Part shown: piece after piece, positions 1-8,499 of the stretch
How positions within the stretch are numbered: position 1 is the first letter of the stretch
How the letters are laid out: each line of letters starts with the position of its first letter
Assembly (NCBI RefSeq): GCF_003046795.1
Contig: NZ_PZKN01000014.1
Location: 32,213 to 96,212, forward strand
Length of the DNA: 64,000 nucleotides
Direction: 5' to 3'
Origin: Desulfonatronum sp. SC1
Lineage (GTDB): Bacteria; Desulfobacterota; Desulfovibrionia; Desulfovibrionales; Desulfonatronaceae
The notes under the pieces: generated by a model
Database searches by the model: none
Seen by the model: only the letters and a program-made list of their open reading frames with translations
What the model was told of the DNA's origin: nothing
Made by a program: the position numbers and the translations under genes

Positions 1-46
1 GATGGCCTTGCACGCCGTGTCCTGTCGTGCCGGGTCGGGTCGGGAG

Positions 47-1135
47 TTAGTGGTCATGGTCTGCCTTCTGGCTCATCTCCTGGATGAGCGGGGTGAGGGT
101 GGCAACGATTTCCCGTGCGTAGATCTGCGAGCCTGTGTCGGTAACATGGATGCCGTCGTAAAAATAGGTCAACGGGTTGGCGGTAAAGTCGGCGTGCTCC
201 TCCAGCCGTTGTTCTAAATCCACGAGGGGGACGTTCATTGAGGCAGCCACGGCGCGAATGGCTTCGTTGAATCGCTTCTGGTTGAGACTGTCCACCCATT
301 CGGGAGTCAGCTCGGTGGTCACCTCGGCTATGGGCTGGGTCATCAGGACAGGCTGAGCGCCGAAGCTTTGAACCATGGCCACGAAGACCTTCAGCCTGTC
401 GGCGAACGGTTCCGTAGCCACCAACGCCTCGGCTGAAGAGGTGACCATCTCCACCTGACGATTTCGCGACAGCATAGATACGGCATACAACGACGAGAAT
501 GCCCAGTACTCGACTTCGCGCAGCAAACCAAAAATATGCGACCGGGTGCTCAAGTTCAGCAGGAACCATTTGATTTGCCTGCTTGTGGTGACCACTTCGC
601 CGCTGCGAGTGAGGTAGCTTGGATCTTTGGCTAGCAGCCCATGATCGTTGATGGCGTGCATCATCACCACGATATCCGGTTTGTCCAGCACAACATGGTT
701 GAAGTAGTTGTTGATGGTGTCGTGGGTGGTGTTTCCCGAGCGAGCGGCGTTCAAAATGTTCACGGAAACGCCCTGCGCGAGCAGCAAATCCGAGACCATT
801 GCCGAAAAACGTAACTCGGGGCGGACGTACCGGCATTCCGTTGTTGAGCCGCCGAGGAAGGCGATGGTCAGGTCCGGTTCGTCAAACTGATCCACGGGCA
901 GGATGTAGCCACGCTCATTGGTCCGGAAATCCACGAACGGGTCGCCTGGGTCGAGCCAGGCCCGATTTAGTTTCCGATCCATTAACGGCGTGAGCAGCCT
1001 CAGATCGATCACCTTCGCGGTATGAGTCCTGTGGTACGGATTCTCCCAGATCAGCCGCAATCCGAACTCCATGACGCAGGCGGCGATCAAAAAGGCAACC
1101 AGACTCAACGACAATTTCGCGGAAAAAGTGGACAT
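47..1135 (-). CDS. membrane-anchored SGNH/GDSL-type hydrolase
   Basis: This 362-residue protein has one N-terminal membrane segment followed by an extracytoplasmic SGNH-fold domain. The block I serine is seen in GGSTTE (about residues 93-98). A block III-like stretch MHAINDHG and a C-terminal DGIHVT, which carries the DxxH catalytic pair, are also visible. Such proteins usually remove or transfer acetyl or other acyl esters on surface glycans; that activity is inferred from the fold. I start at the ATG at 1135, directly before the membrane segment. An upstream ATG at 1324 would add 63 residues that include an unrelated acetyltransferase remnant. It is the first of three SGNH proteins in this carbohydrate region. 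Confidence 0.8.
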   Translation of the reverse strand: MSTFSAKLSLSLVAFLIAACVMEFGLRLIWENPYHRTHTAKVIDLRLLTPLMDRKLNRAWLDPGDPFVDFRTNERGYILPVDQFDEPDLTIAFLGGSTTECRYVRPELRFSAMVSDLLLAQGVSVNILNAARSGNTTHDTINNYFNHVVLDKPDIVVMMHAINDHGLLAKDPSYLTRSGEVVTTSRQIKWFLLNLSTRSHIFGLLREVEYWAFSSLYAVSMLSRNRQVEMVTSSAEALVATEPFADRLKVFVAMVQSFGAQPVLMTQPIAEVTTELTPEWVDSLNQKRFNEAIRAVAASMNVPLVDLEQRLEEHADFTANPLTYFYDGIHVTDTGSQIYAREIVATLTPLIQEMSQKADHDH

Positions 1136-1187
1136 TGAGGTAACCTTAAAAAATGATAAAGAGGAGGATTTCAAGAAACGGCCGAGG

Positions 1188-1325
1188 TCAATTTTGTTGT
1201 ACTGACTTGGAACGAGAGTACACAATCCTTGTCGGAACGCCCATAACAACAGTGAAGTGGGACAGATCATTGGAAAGCACGGCTCCAGCACCGATGATGC
1301 AACCCTTGCCAGCGCACACCACATA
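1188..1325 (-). pseudogene. C-terminal remnant of a hexapeptide-repeat acetyltransferase
   Basis: About 40 codons read GKGCIIGAGAVLSNDL, then a proline-containing VMGVPTRIVYSR, then stop. This is the usual last turn and tail of left-handed beta-helix O-acetyltransferases (GAGAVV...GVPARIV). No acyltransferase body lies upstream: the reading frame turns into low-quality sequence and ends near 1373. I therefore read it as a leftover of a deleted gene, lying just upstream of the SGNH hydrolase it may once have accompanied. Confidence 0.6.
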
Positions 1326-1655
1326 GCAACGCAAGAGGGGAGGAAGACGTGTCGTTGATGCTGGGTCGTACAAAGGGGGGGGGTGAGAGGTGCCTGGAAG
1401 TTGGGTTGGTCATTCTTTTTTGTGTACGTGCCGCAGCCAATGCGGACACATTAGGGCTGGTTGCCTAGAGCGTTTGCTTCGGGTAAGGAGCGAAGTGTCA
1501 GTCCGCTACGCAAAGCAAACGCGTTAACATCGCTGGCCATCTTCTTCGTGGCCCACACCGGCGAACTGACTTCGCCACGCAAAACAGCTAACAATGCCAG
1601 AAAACGAATCAGAATACAAGATTCACTACGGTCGTTTTACCGGAATCGCTGGATA
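1326..1655. other. intergenic region without a recognisable gene
   Basis: About 330 bases carry a nine-base G run near 1376-1384 and a 10-bp inverted repeat (GCGTTTGCTT at 1470-1479 with its complement at 1513-1522). I see no convincing ORF, promoter or RNA gene. The region probably reflects decay around the acetyltransferase remnant. Confidence 0.4.
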
Positions 1656-2216
1656 ATGCCCTCACCCATAGCCCATCTTGCCGCCGGCGCGGCCGTTGCT
1701 ACCGGATTCACCCGCAACATCGACGATCCGGCTAAACGTCGCCAAATCTGGGTAGCAGCCCTTTTTTTTTCCCTTGCTCCAGACCTGGACGCCATCCCCG
1801 GGTTTATTGCCGGAAACATGGCACTCTACCATAATCAGATCTCGCACAGCATTTTTTTCGGCACCGTGGCCTGCTTTCTCGCCACGGGCATTTTTGGAAT
1901 GTTGTTCGGGCGGTTTCTTGACTGGTGGAGTTATCCACGTTTAACTTCGATAGCTTTGGTTTCCTACGGCCTGCACTTGGCCATGGACGCCGCGACCCTC
2001 GGGCCTGGGGTAAAATTGCTGTGGCCATTTACAGATGAACGCTTTTCCACGCCCGTAAGCATTTTCTACGGTGTACGCCACTCCGATGGCCTCTTCTCCC
2101 CGCATCACCTGATAACCCTCGGCACGGAACTGGCGACTATCGCTGGCTTTCTGCTGATAGCACATTTTTATTTCCGACGACGGCCTCGGGCTTTTGCGAC
2201 TGTTTCCTTGAAATAG
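1656..2216 (+). CDS. YdjM/DUF457-family membrane-bound metal-dependent hydrolase-like protein
   Basis: The 186-residue protein begins MPSPIAHLAAG, the signature start of the DUF457 (YdjM, LexA-regulated inner-membrane) family. It keeps the conserved polar positions His7, the APDLDAIPG segment, a paired-histidine HNQISHS stretch and HLAMDA, which are presumed metal ligands. These are spread over four or five hydrophobic segments. The biochemical role of the family is unsettled. I chose the ATG at 1656 because the family motif starts there; the 65 codons open upstream are not family-like. A fragment with the same N-terminal motif lies at about 3289-3402 on the other strand. Confidence 0.75.
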   Translation: MPSPIAHLAAGAAVATGFTRNIDDPAKRRQIWVAALFFSLAPDLDAIPGFIAGNMALYHNQISHSIFFGTVACFLATGIFGMLFGRFLDWWSYPRLTSIALVSYGLHLAMDAATLGPGVKLLWPFTDERFSTPVSIFYGVRHSDGLFSPHHLITLGTELATIAGFLLIAHFYFRRRPRAFATVSLK

Positions 2217-2374
2217 TGACCAGCTTCTATGACACACCCTACGCTGTGTAACCCTGAACAATATACCTCAGGCAGTCCATTGGAATAAACAGGCAACACT
2301 GCTACTCGCTCTGGGACAAGCTGTAAACACCTTGGAAATCCAAAAAATTTAAACAGAGTAATAAGGAGAAGCCT

Positions 2375-3280
2375 ATGCTGGCGTGCCGCCGTTCCCAGCA
2401 CCTTGCTTTATACCTCGAAAAATTCACGGTCCTCTTGATCCTCTTTGCTTTTTTCCTGGTCATAACTCCATTGAGTGCACGGTCATCTCAACCCACCGGA
2501 GATCCTCTTACCGCCACGGCGAAGGCCGAGCATGACTTCGGCAGCAACAATCCAGATGTCTACGTCAGTATGGGCGACAGTATTACTTATGGTGCCGGAG
2601 TTCCTACGACGCAAAGCTACCCATCGGTTCTTCAGGGTTTTCTCGGAAAGACGGTGATCAACGAAGGCGTCTCGGGCAGCAGAAGCTCGCTGGGCGTGGC
2701 CCGAGTGAACGACATTCTACGGAGATATACGCCGGGATATCTGCTCATTCTGTACGGAGTGAACGACATCGGCGAACGACATAACGATGATATTCTCGAG
2801 GATCTGCGGTTCATGGTTCATGCCGCCAAGGTGAACCAGACCATCCCGGCCATCGCCACATTGACGCCCGTCTTCGGGGAGCGAGGTTGGAAAAGGGGCG
2901 GAGTCATTGACCTAAATCATAAAATTCGCGCCATGGCGGCAGAGGAGAGCATCCTCCTGGCCGATCTTGAAGAGGCCTTTGCCTGGGATGCCTCACTGAT
3001 CAGCAGCGAGAACGGGATACACCCCACGAGTCAGGGATATAATCTGATCGCGAAAACCTTTTACGAAGTGTTGGAGGAGCAGCAGCCCGGTTCTTCGGGC
3101 GGCGGTGGGTGCGTCGTCGGTGGAGGGAAAGGGAGCTATGATTTGCTGGTCTTGATGGGTTTGCTGGGACTGTACGCCGCATGGAGCGTTTCAATACGCA
3201 AACGTCGTCCAGCCCGGTTCAACCAGCACCAAGCCCAGATGAGCGCAAGGCCTGAAAACACCCAGGCCCAGGCTGGCTGA
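2375..3280 (+). CDS. secreted SGNH/GDSL hydrolase with a Cys-containing C-terminal sorting signal
   Basis: This 301-residue protein has an AAGGAG ribosome site eight bases before the ATG. An N-terminal hydrophobic segment (about 17-31) is followed by a canonical SGNH domain: SMGDSITYG with nucleophile Ser69, a block III YGVNDIG near 128-133, and NGIHPTSQG near 213-221 carrying the catalytic His. The C-terminus is unusual. A Gly-rich SSGGGGCVVGGG stretch with a single Cys at 246 precedes a hydrophobic helix (about 255-272) and RKRRP. That Gly/Cys-helix-basic layout is the tripartite form of JDVT-/MYXO-CTERM-like sorting tags, so the enzyme may be processed and lipid-anchored at the surface. 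The substrate is unknown. Confidence 0.8.
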   Translation: MLACRRSQHLALYLEKFTVLLILFAFFLVITPLSARSSQPTGDPLTATAKAEHDFGSNNPDVYVSMGDSITYGAGVPTTQSYPSVLQGFLGKTVINEGVSGSRSSLGVARVNDILRRYTPGYLLILYGVNDIGERHNDDILEDLRFMVHAAKVNQTIPAIATLTPVFGERGWKRGGVIDLNHKIRAMAAEESILLADLEEAFAWDASLISSENGIHPTSQGYNLIAKTFYEVLEEQQPGSSGGGGCVVGGGKGSYDLLVLMGLLGLYAAWSVSIRKRRPARFNQHQAQMSARPENTQAQAG

Positions 3281-3288
3281 CGGTATTG

Positions 3289-3402
3289 CCGTATCCCGGC
3301 GACCAGAACCAGCATCGCGCCGCGGGGGGGGCAGGGGGCTCTGGGTACAAAGGCGAAATACATCGCCACTCCCGCAGCGGCATGGGCTACTGGCGACGGC
3401 AC
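3289..3402 (-). pseudogene. N-terminal remnant of a second DUF457-type gene
   Basis: Reading the minus strand from a GTG at 3402 gives VPSPVAHAAAGVAMYFAF, nearly the same opening as the intact DUF457 gene at 1656 (MPSPIAHLAAGAAVA). None of the later family motifs follow, and the frame runs into unrelated codons. It probably marks a broken duplicate. The match is short, so convergence cannot be excluded. Confidence 0.4.
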
Positions 3403-3442
3403 AGGGTCATGGCTCCGTTGAACAAGGCAGGATATATGCCGG

Positions 3443-4456
3443 TTAGCGCAACAAGCCGTGCTCCCGGTACCACCGGGCGGTTTCGGCCAACCCCGCCTCC
3501 TCGGACCACTTAACCCGGTATTCCAGGACATCTTGCAATTTGCGGGTGTCGAAGGAGCGGTCCTTGGTGTAGAAGGCCACCCGCCGCTTGTAGAGAGGCG
3601 GCTCAATGCCCAAAGGCTTGCAGACCGTCTCGCAAACCGCGGCCAGAGCGAAAAACGGCCAAGCCGGAAGGCGAACCACACGCAGTTTTTTTCCGAAGGT
3701 ATCGGCCACGATGCGGCCCATCTGCTCCAAGGTAACGGCCTGGGGGTTGCCGGCGATGAAAACCTCCCCCAAGGCCGCCGGATGGACCGCGGCCTGGATC
3801 ATGATCTCGGTGAGATCCTCGACGTGGACCAGGTGGTAGAGACTTCTCCCCTTTCCCAGCAGCGGATAGACGGGGCCGAGAGCCAGCTTGAACAGCTTCA
3901 GCAGCCGCGTGTCCCCGGGCCCATAGATGGCGCACGGGCGAACGACCGCCAGAGGCAGACCGCTTTGGCCGGCATACTCCCGGATCCAGAGTTCCGCGTC
4001 CGCTTTGGTTTTCTGATACATGTCCTCGGGATCGAAGGGATAGGACTCATCCGCTGGCGGGCGGGCGATATGGCCGTGCACACCGACCGTGGAGACATGG
4101 ACGAACCGCCGAAAGTTCGCTTGACCGGCCACGGCTCGAGCCAGCAGTTGCGTGCTGTCCACATGCACCCGGCGATAGAAGTCATCCGAAACCTTGGCTT
4201 GCCTGTAGGCCGCGGCCACGTGGATAACGTAACCGACCCCCTCGCATGCCTGGGTAATCGTGGTCGGGTCAAAGACATCCCCGCGAAACCAGGTGATGGG
4301 CAAATCCTCCAGGTGCTCAATCCGGGAGGAAGCCCGGGCGATGGCCCGTACCTGCGCACCGGCCTGAACCAGTTTTCTGACCAGCAGGCTGCCGGTAAAA
4401 CCGGACGCTCCGGTGACCAGCACCGGAGTCTGGGCAAGAAGTTCGTTAGGTTGCAT
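3443..4456 (-). CDS. NAD(P)-dependent epimerase/dehydratase (extended SDR)
   Basis: This 337-residue extended short-chain dehydrogenase/reductase starts at the ATG at 4456, which has an AAGGAC site upstream. The N-terminal Rossmann motif is TGASGFTG (about 15-22). The catalytic Tyr and Lys lie in MYQKTKAD. The overall pattern resembles dihydroflavonol-4-reductase or 3-beta-HSD-type members, which act on NDP-sugars or polyprenyl/steroid-like substrates. It lies 14 bases downstream of the methyltransferase stop codon on the same strand, so the two are probably one operon. The substrate cannot be assigned. Confidence 0.85.
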   Translation of the reverse strand: MQPNELLAQTPVLVTGASGFTGSLLVRKLVQAGAQVRAIARASSRIEHLEDLPITWFRGDVFDPTTITQACEGVGYVIHVAAAYRQAKVSDDFYRRVHVDSTQLLARAVAGQANFRRFVHVSTVGVHGHIARPPADESYPFDPEDMYQKTKADAELWIREYAGQSGLPLAVVRPCAIYGPGDTRLLKLFKLALGPVYPLLGKGRSLYHLVHVEDLTEIMIQAAVHPAALGEVFIAGNPQAVTLEQMGRIVADTFGKKLRVVRLPAWPFFALAAVCETVCKPLGIEPPLYKRRVAFYTKDRSFDTRKLQDVLEYRVKWSEEAGLAETARWYREHGLLR

Positions 4457-4470
4457 GGTGAGTCCTTTTT

Positions 4471-5196
4471 TCAGGTCCGTATAAATTCCGCGATGACCGG
4501 TGAGCCGTAGGCTTTGGTCAAGCCAAGGCCGCGGCACACGCCCTCCAACACTCTGGACAACGGGGCGAAGCGCAAGGCGCGGTGCAGGGCCATGGGCAGG
4601 AAGAACTGCTTTTGCAGGCTGCTCAGAGTAAAACCATTTTCAACAAAAGCCTTCTCGACTTCCGCGTGGGTGAAGGAACGCCAGGTGCGTGTGTTGCCCT
4701 CCAGCCGTTTTTTGGCGGAAAACAACGCCGGCGCAATGGAGTTCACGCTTTGGGACGTGGGGTAGTCGATGATGATCCGGTGTTTGGCGAGCCGGCACAG
4801 TTCCCGGGTCAGATCCTGCCACTCGTCGCAATGGGTCAGCAGGCGGAAGCAGAGCACAATGTCGTAGGCGCGATCCTCCACGGGCATCTCGAGAATGTTT
4901 CCGGTGAGAAAACGGCACCCGCCCTTATGGAGTTGCGCCTGGATCCGCTCAGCGCAGACAGGGTCGCTGCCGTGCACCGTGACGGAGAATCCACGGGCGC
5001 ACATGGGAATTGCCAGTTGCCCATGCCCGCCTCCCACGTCCAGAATGGATGCCTTGGCGGCGTCCGTCAGCAACTCCAGAACAATGGATTCCTGAACCTG
5101 AAGCATCCAGGCCCCCACCGGCCCGGCAAAACGTTTGGCATAGTCGCCGGAGGCGGTTTCAATGTCTGGAGCTTCGTGCATGGTGTTTGGCGGCAT
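4471..5196 (-). CDS. class I SAM-dependent methyltransferase
   Basis: This 241-residue protein has the SAM-binding motif I ILDVGGGHGQ at residues 51-60, an acidic residue after the second strand (GSDP), and the motif FRLLTHCDEW typical of the Methyltransf_11/25 fold. It is co-oriented and nearly contiguous with the SDR gene at 3443, which suggests successive steps on one small or lipid substrate. There are ATGs at 5196 and 5181 and neither has a clear ribosome site. I keep the longer form. Confidence 0.8.
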   Translation of the reverse strand: MPPNTMHEAPDIETASGDYAKRFAGPVGAWMLQVQESIVLELLTDAAKASILDVGGGHGQLAIPMCARGFSVTVHGSDPVCAERIQAQLHKGGCRFLTGNILEMPVEDRAYDIVLCFRLLTHCDEWQDLTRELCRLAKHRIIIDYPTSQSVNSIAPALFSAKKRLEGNTRTWRSFTHAEVEKAFVENGFTLSSLQKQFFLPMALHRALRFAPLSRVLEGVCRGLGLTKAYGSPVIAEFIRT

Positions 5197-5495
5197 ATAT
5201 GCTGTTTCAAGGAAGTCTGATCGGTAACAGGCTCGAGTGTTCGAGTTTTCCCGGTTCCGAGGATGTTCATGTCAAAGTGGGGTGGGCGGTCGGGTGCAAA
5301 CGCTCGTGGACGAAAGACGGCTCTTTTGCCTCCATGCTCCCTCCCCCGGTCGAATCGTTCCTTGTAATCTTAGGTGGAAACGTATAGAAAGGCAAATTTG
5401 TCGTATGCCCGCCAAGGTGACCATCAGGCCACTTGCCCATATTATCCCGATCCAACAGCCTTCGTTCCGTCCGAACCTACTATGATGACGCCCCC
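5197..5495. other. divergent intergenic region
   Basis: About 300 bases separate the minus-strand methyltransferase from the plus-strand glycan cluster. They must carry both promoters, but I cannot point to convincing -35/-10 pairs. Short ORFs here have no protein-like features. Confidence 0.4.
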
Positions 5496-6359
5496 ATGAC
5501 CATTGCCGACACGCACGTCCATATCTACCCCTTCTACGACCTCGAAGCGTTTCTGGTTCATGCCTGCCGAAACCTGGATCGGTGCTCCGATCCACTGCGC
5601 ATCGGAGCCACCAGCCAGTCCTTGCCGACTCGGGTGCTTTATCTGGCCGAATCAGCAGGTTGTTACTGGTTCCAAGAAACCGTGCACGGTCGCATCGCAC
5701 CGCCCCGGGGCTGGACCCTCAGGCTTGGAGAATCCGCCCGGTGCGTGACATTCTTCCATGCTGAACACGGCGAGGTCCACATCGTTCCCGGACGTCAAAT
5801 GGCCACCGCGGAACGCCTGGAGGTCCTGGGGCTGGGCATGGAAGCCACGGTGCCGGACGGACTCTCCCTCCGCGAAACGTTGACTCGGATCGAAACGGCC
5901 AGAGGTACGGCCGTTGTGCCCTGGGCGGTGGGGAAATGGCTTTTCAGTCGGGGGCGCGCAATCGAAAGCCTCTTGCACGGCTCGTCTCCGGATTCCTTGC
6001 TCCTGGGAGACTCCGCAATGCGTCCGGCTCCAGGCCCATTGCCGCGGTTGATGCGTCTGGCTGGGAAACTGGGCTTTGGCGTGGCCGCCGGATCAGATCC
6101 CTTGCCATTGCCCGGCGAGGAGCGACTCGTTGGCACCTTCGCCGTCTTCACGAAAGCGCGATTCTCCCCGGATTCACCGGCTGGCCTGCTCCGCGCCCTT
6201 TTTCAGGATAAGCCCCCCCATGCCGGCGGCCAAATTGTCGGCCATCGGCGAAGCTACGGCAGCGTCCTGCTCAAGACGATTCAACTGCGGTTCGCAAAAA
6301 AAACACCTCATCACAAAGGGCATGCACAACAGGACCAGAGCCATTCCAACCATGAATAA
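5496..6359 (+). CDS. predicted metal-dependent hydrolase (PHP/amidohydrolase-like)
   Basis: This 287-residue protein opens with MTIADTHVHIYPFYDLE. The HxH pair near the N-terminus is the usual first metal-binding motif of PHP and amidohydrolase enzymes. Later histidines are sparse and I cannot identify the full metal site, so the family assignment is tentative. The ATG at 5496 is used because the metal motif follows at once. Its end overlaps the start of the GT-C transferase by eight bases (ATGAATAA), which implies translational coupling and a shared pathway. No substrate can be named. Confidence 0.6.
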   Translation: MTIADTHVHIYPFYDLEAFLVHACRNLDRCSDPLRIGATSQSLPTRVLYLAESAGCYWFQETVHGRIAPPRGWTLRLGESARCVTFFHAEHGEVHIVPGRQMATAERLEVLGLGMEATVPDGLSLRETLTRIETARGTAVVPWAVGKWLFSRGRAIESLLHGSSPDSLLLGDSAMRPAPGPLPRLMRLAGKLGFGVAAGSDPLPLPGEERLVGTFAVFTKARFSPDSPAGLLRALFQDKPPHAGGQIVGHRRSYGSVLLKTIQLRFAKKTPHHKGHAQQDQSHSNHE

Positions 6360-8448
6360 CTCCATTTTAACCCGTTTCAGTTGTCGCGGCGCGTTGACCT
6401 TCGCCGGGCTGGCTCTGGGCGTATTCCTGCTGGCCGCGGTGGGCATCCGGTTCGCCGTAGCCAAGGCCGGGCTGGACCACCTGCCCGTGACCACGGACGA
6501 GGCCATCGTCGTCTTGATGGCCAAGCAGATCCTTCAGGGGGAGCTGCCCCTTGTAGCCATGGCCCAACCCTACCAGTTCCCTCTAGAATCCTACCTCATG
6601 GCACCCTTTGTCGAGCTCATGCCCCGCAACGCCTTTGGTGCCCGATTTCTTTCCTTCATTGCCGGGGGACTGACACTGGGCCTCCTGTTGGGGATTGCCT
6701 GGAAGCTGGCGCCAGCGGGTCGCAGATGGCCCATGGCGGCCCTGATCCTCTTCCCGTCAGCCTACTTGCTGATGATCCAGCTCGGCTACTCCCTGCCCCA
6801 CAACAATTCGTCGCTGGTGATGTGTCTCGCCAGCGCACTGCTGGCCATGACCATCCCGACACGTCCATCGTTGCGCAGTGCTGGCCTTGTCTTTCTCATC
6901 GGCGCACTTTGTGGCTTGGCCTTTACCAACAACATGGTCGTATTGAGCCTGATTCTCCCCATTGGCATCGTGGCCCTCACGCGAGCCGGACTCAAAGGCC
7001 TCTTCGCGCACCTGCCGCCATATGCCCTGGGCCTGGGCCTGGGCCTCATTCCCTACCTAGCCGGTATGTACCTGCTTCCCGGAGCCCAGACCGCGGTGGC
7101 CGGAACCCGGGCTCTCTCCGAGGGGCTCTCCCGCATCTGGTCACCAACGCTGTCCTTCACCCTGCCCCGCGGCATGGGCGTTGATCCCACGACATTCCCG
7201 GATACCACGAACCTGCTCGGCTTCGGGGAGGGGTTCGCACTGACCATGACCGTGTTCTTCTGTCTAGTTCTGCTTGGAGCCACGGCATGCAGTATCTGGA
7301 AGATCGGGACGCAGATGGCCCGAGGAGCCTGGCCGGTTCTGGGTGGGACCGAGATCTTCGTCGGCACGGCATGGCTGACTCTGGCCGCGTTCCTGATGAG
7401 CTCGCGAGCAAACGGACACTCCTTTCGCTATCTTTTCCCGCTGCTATTTACCTTTCCATTTCTGGTTGGAGCCGTTTATGCGAGTGTTGGGAAATGGTTT
7501 CGCCATGCTCTGGGTGCCGCCGTTGTTCTGGTGGTTGTCTTGAATGTCGCAACCACCTTTGCGCTGCTCTCCGCCTGGAAGGAACCGGAGCATGCCGCCC
7601 GGGTGGCGGGCACCCCCGACCTGAAGCCCGCCCTGGCCTACCTGCGGGATAATGGCTTTGAGCACTGCATCGCCTCGCACTGGATGGCCTACCGGATCAC
7701 CTTTCTCACCGACGAAGAAATCATCTGCGCCCAGCCCATGAACGAACGTTTTCCGGGCTGGCCGATACCCTACAAGGACGACGTGGACCAGGCGGAACGG
7801 GTAGCCTTCGTGCTGACCGAACGGGCCCGGTTTCTGACTCCCGGTGTCTTTGAGCGGAACATGGAGCAGATGAGTGTTACGGCCCAAAGGGTTGAACTCG
7901 GCGACGTCATTGTCTACCACGATTTTTCGCTTCCCCCCGCACCGGAACAGGAACAGCTCCTGGACCCTGGACTGCTGACCGCCACGGCCCTGCACCAGCC
8001 CGAGGACGCCCGGCTTCTTGTGGACGGGGATATTGCCACGCGCTGGGACAATCGGCGCCTCCAGGAAAGTGGCGAATGGGTGCAGATCGAGTGGCCCGAG
8101 GACCACCTCCTGTCCAAAATTATTCTGGATTACACCTGCTATCACCATGACCGGGCCATGGCACTGAATTTTTCGATTCGGACAGCGGAAGGCTGGACCA
8201 TGGTCAAGGAAGCGGTTCCGGATGCCTTGCAGCCCTTTGTCTTTGCAGGAAACCGGCCGGACTACGGCCGAATCGTTCAGGGCTATCGCCTGGATGCGAT
8301 CATTCCGGGAAATGCCGTCCGGATCGAAATCGCCGATCCCAACACCGCCCGGAATTGGGACATCTGTCAGATTGAAATCTACGTTGCCACACCGAGTGCA
8401 GACAAGACAGGGGCTCCGGTTCGTGAGCAAAACAGGCCGGAGCCCTGA
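6352..8448 (+). CDS. GT-C-type membrane glycosyltransferase with C-terminal discoidin-like domain (paralogue 1)
   Basis: This 698-residue protein has about ten hydrophobic helices. A first periplasmic loop carries the Asp49-Glu50 pair in HLPVTTDEAIVV, which is the catalytic-acid position of GT39/ArnT-like polyprenyl-phosphate-sugar transferases. After residue 535 comes a soluble tail with LLVDGDIATRW and a beta-sandwich pattern like an F5/8 type C (discoidin) carbohydrate-binding domain. It is clearly homologous along its whole length to the gene at 15624. The start overlaps the preceding hydrolase. An in-frame ATG at 6322 is the alternative. By family it should move a sugar from a lipid carrier to a periplasmic acceptor. 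Confidence 0.75.
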   Translation: MNNSILTRFSCRGALTFAGLALGVFLLAAVGIRFAVAKAGLDHLPVTTDEAIVVLMAKQILQGELPLVAMAQPYQFPLESYLMAPFVELMPRNAFGARFLSFIAGGLTLGLLLGIAWKLAPAGRRWPMAALILFPSAYLLMIQLGYSLPHNNSSLVMCLASALLAMTIPTRPSLRSAGLVFLIGALCGLAFTNNMVVLSLILPIGIVALTRAGLKGLFAHLPPYALGLGLGLIPYLAGMYLLPGAQTAVAGTRALSEGLSRIWSPTLSFTLPRGMGVDPTTFPDTTNLLGFGEGFALTMTVFFCLVLLGATACSIWKIGTQMARGAWPVLGGTEIFVGTAWLTLAAFLMSSRANGHSFRYLFPLLFTFPFLVGAVYASVGKWFRHALGAAVVLVVVLNVATTFALLSAWKEPEHAARVAGTPDLKPALAYLRDNGFEHCIASHWMAYRITFLTDEEIICAQPMNERFPGWPIPYKDDVDQAERVAFVLTERARFLTPGVFERNMEQMSVTAQRVELGDVIVYHDFSLPPAPEQEQLLDPGLLTATALHQPEDARLLVDGDIATRWDNRRLQESGEWVQIEWPEDHLLSKIILDYTCYHHDRAMALNFSIRTAEGWTMVKEAVPDALQPFVFAGNRPDYGRIVQGYRLDAIIPGNAVRIEIADPNTARNWDICQIEIYVATPSADKTGAPVREQNRPEP

Positions 8449-8499
8449 TCCGGGACAACCCTGGATCCTCCCATCGACCATCTGAGACGGTTACGCACG

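Noticed and set aside
1136..1324. 63-codon extension of the first SGNH gene
   Set aside because: It includes unrelated sequence and the acetyltransferase fragment in another frame; the signal-anchor begins after the ATG at 1135.
1376..1384. run of nine G bases
   Set aside because: It could suggest phase variation, but it lies in no gene or promoter that I can recognise.
3458..4510. 350-codon open frame antisense to the SDR gene
   Set aside because: It lies fully opposite a clear SDR reading frame and has no recognisable protein features.
7444..8481. 345-codon frame antisense to GT-C paralogue 1
   Set aside because: Same reason: composition-driven shadow of a high-G+C gene.
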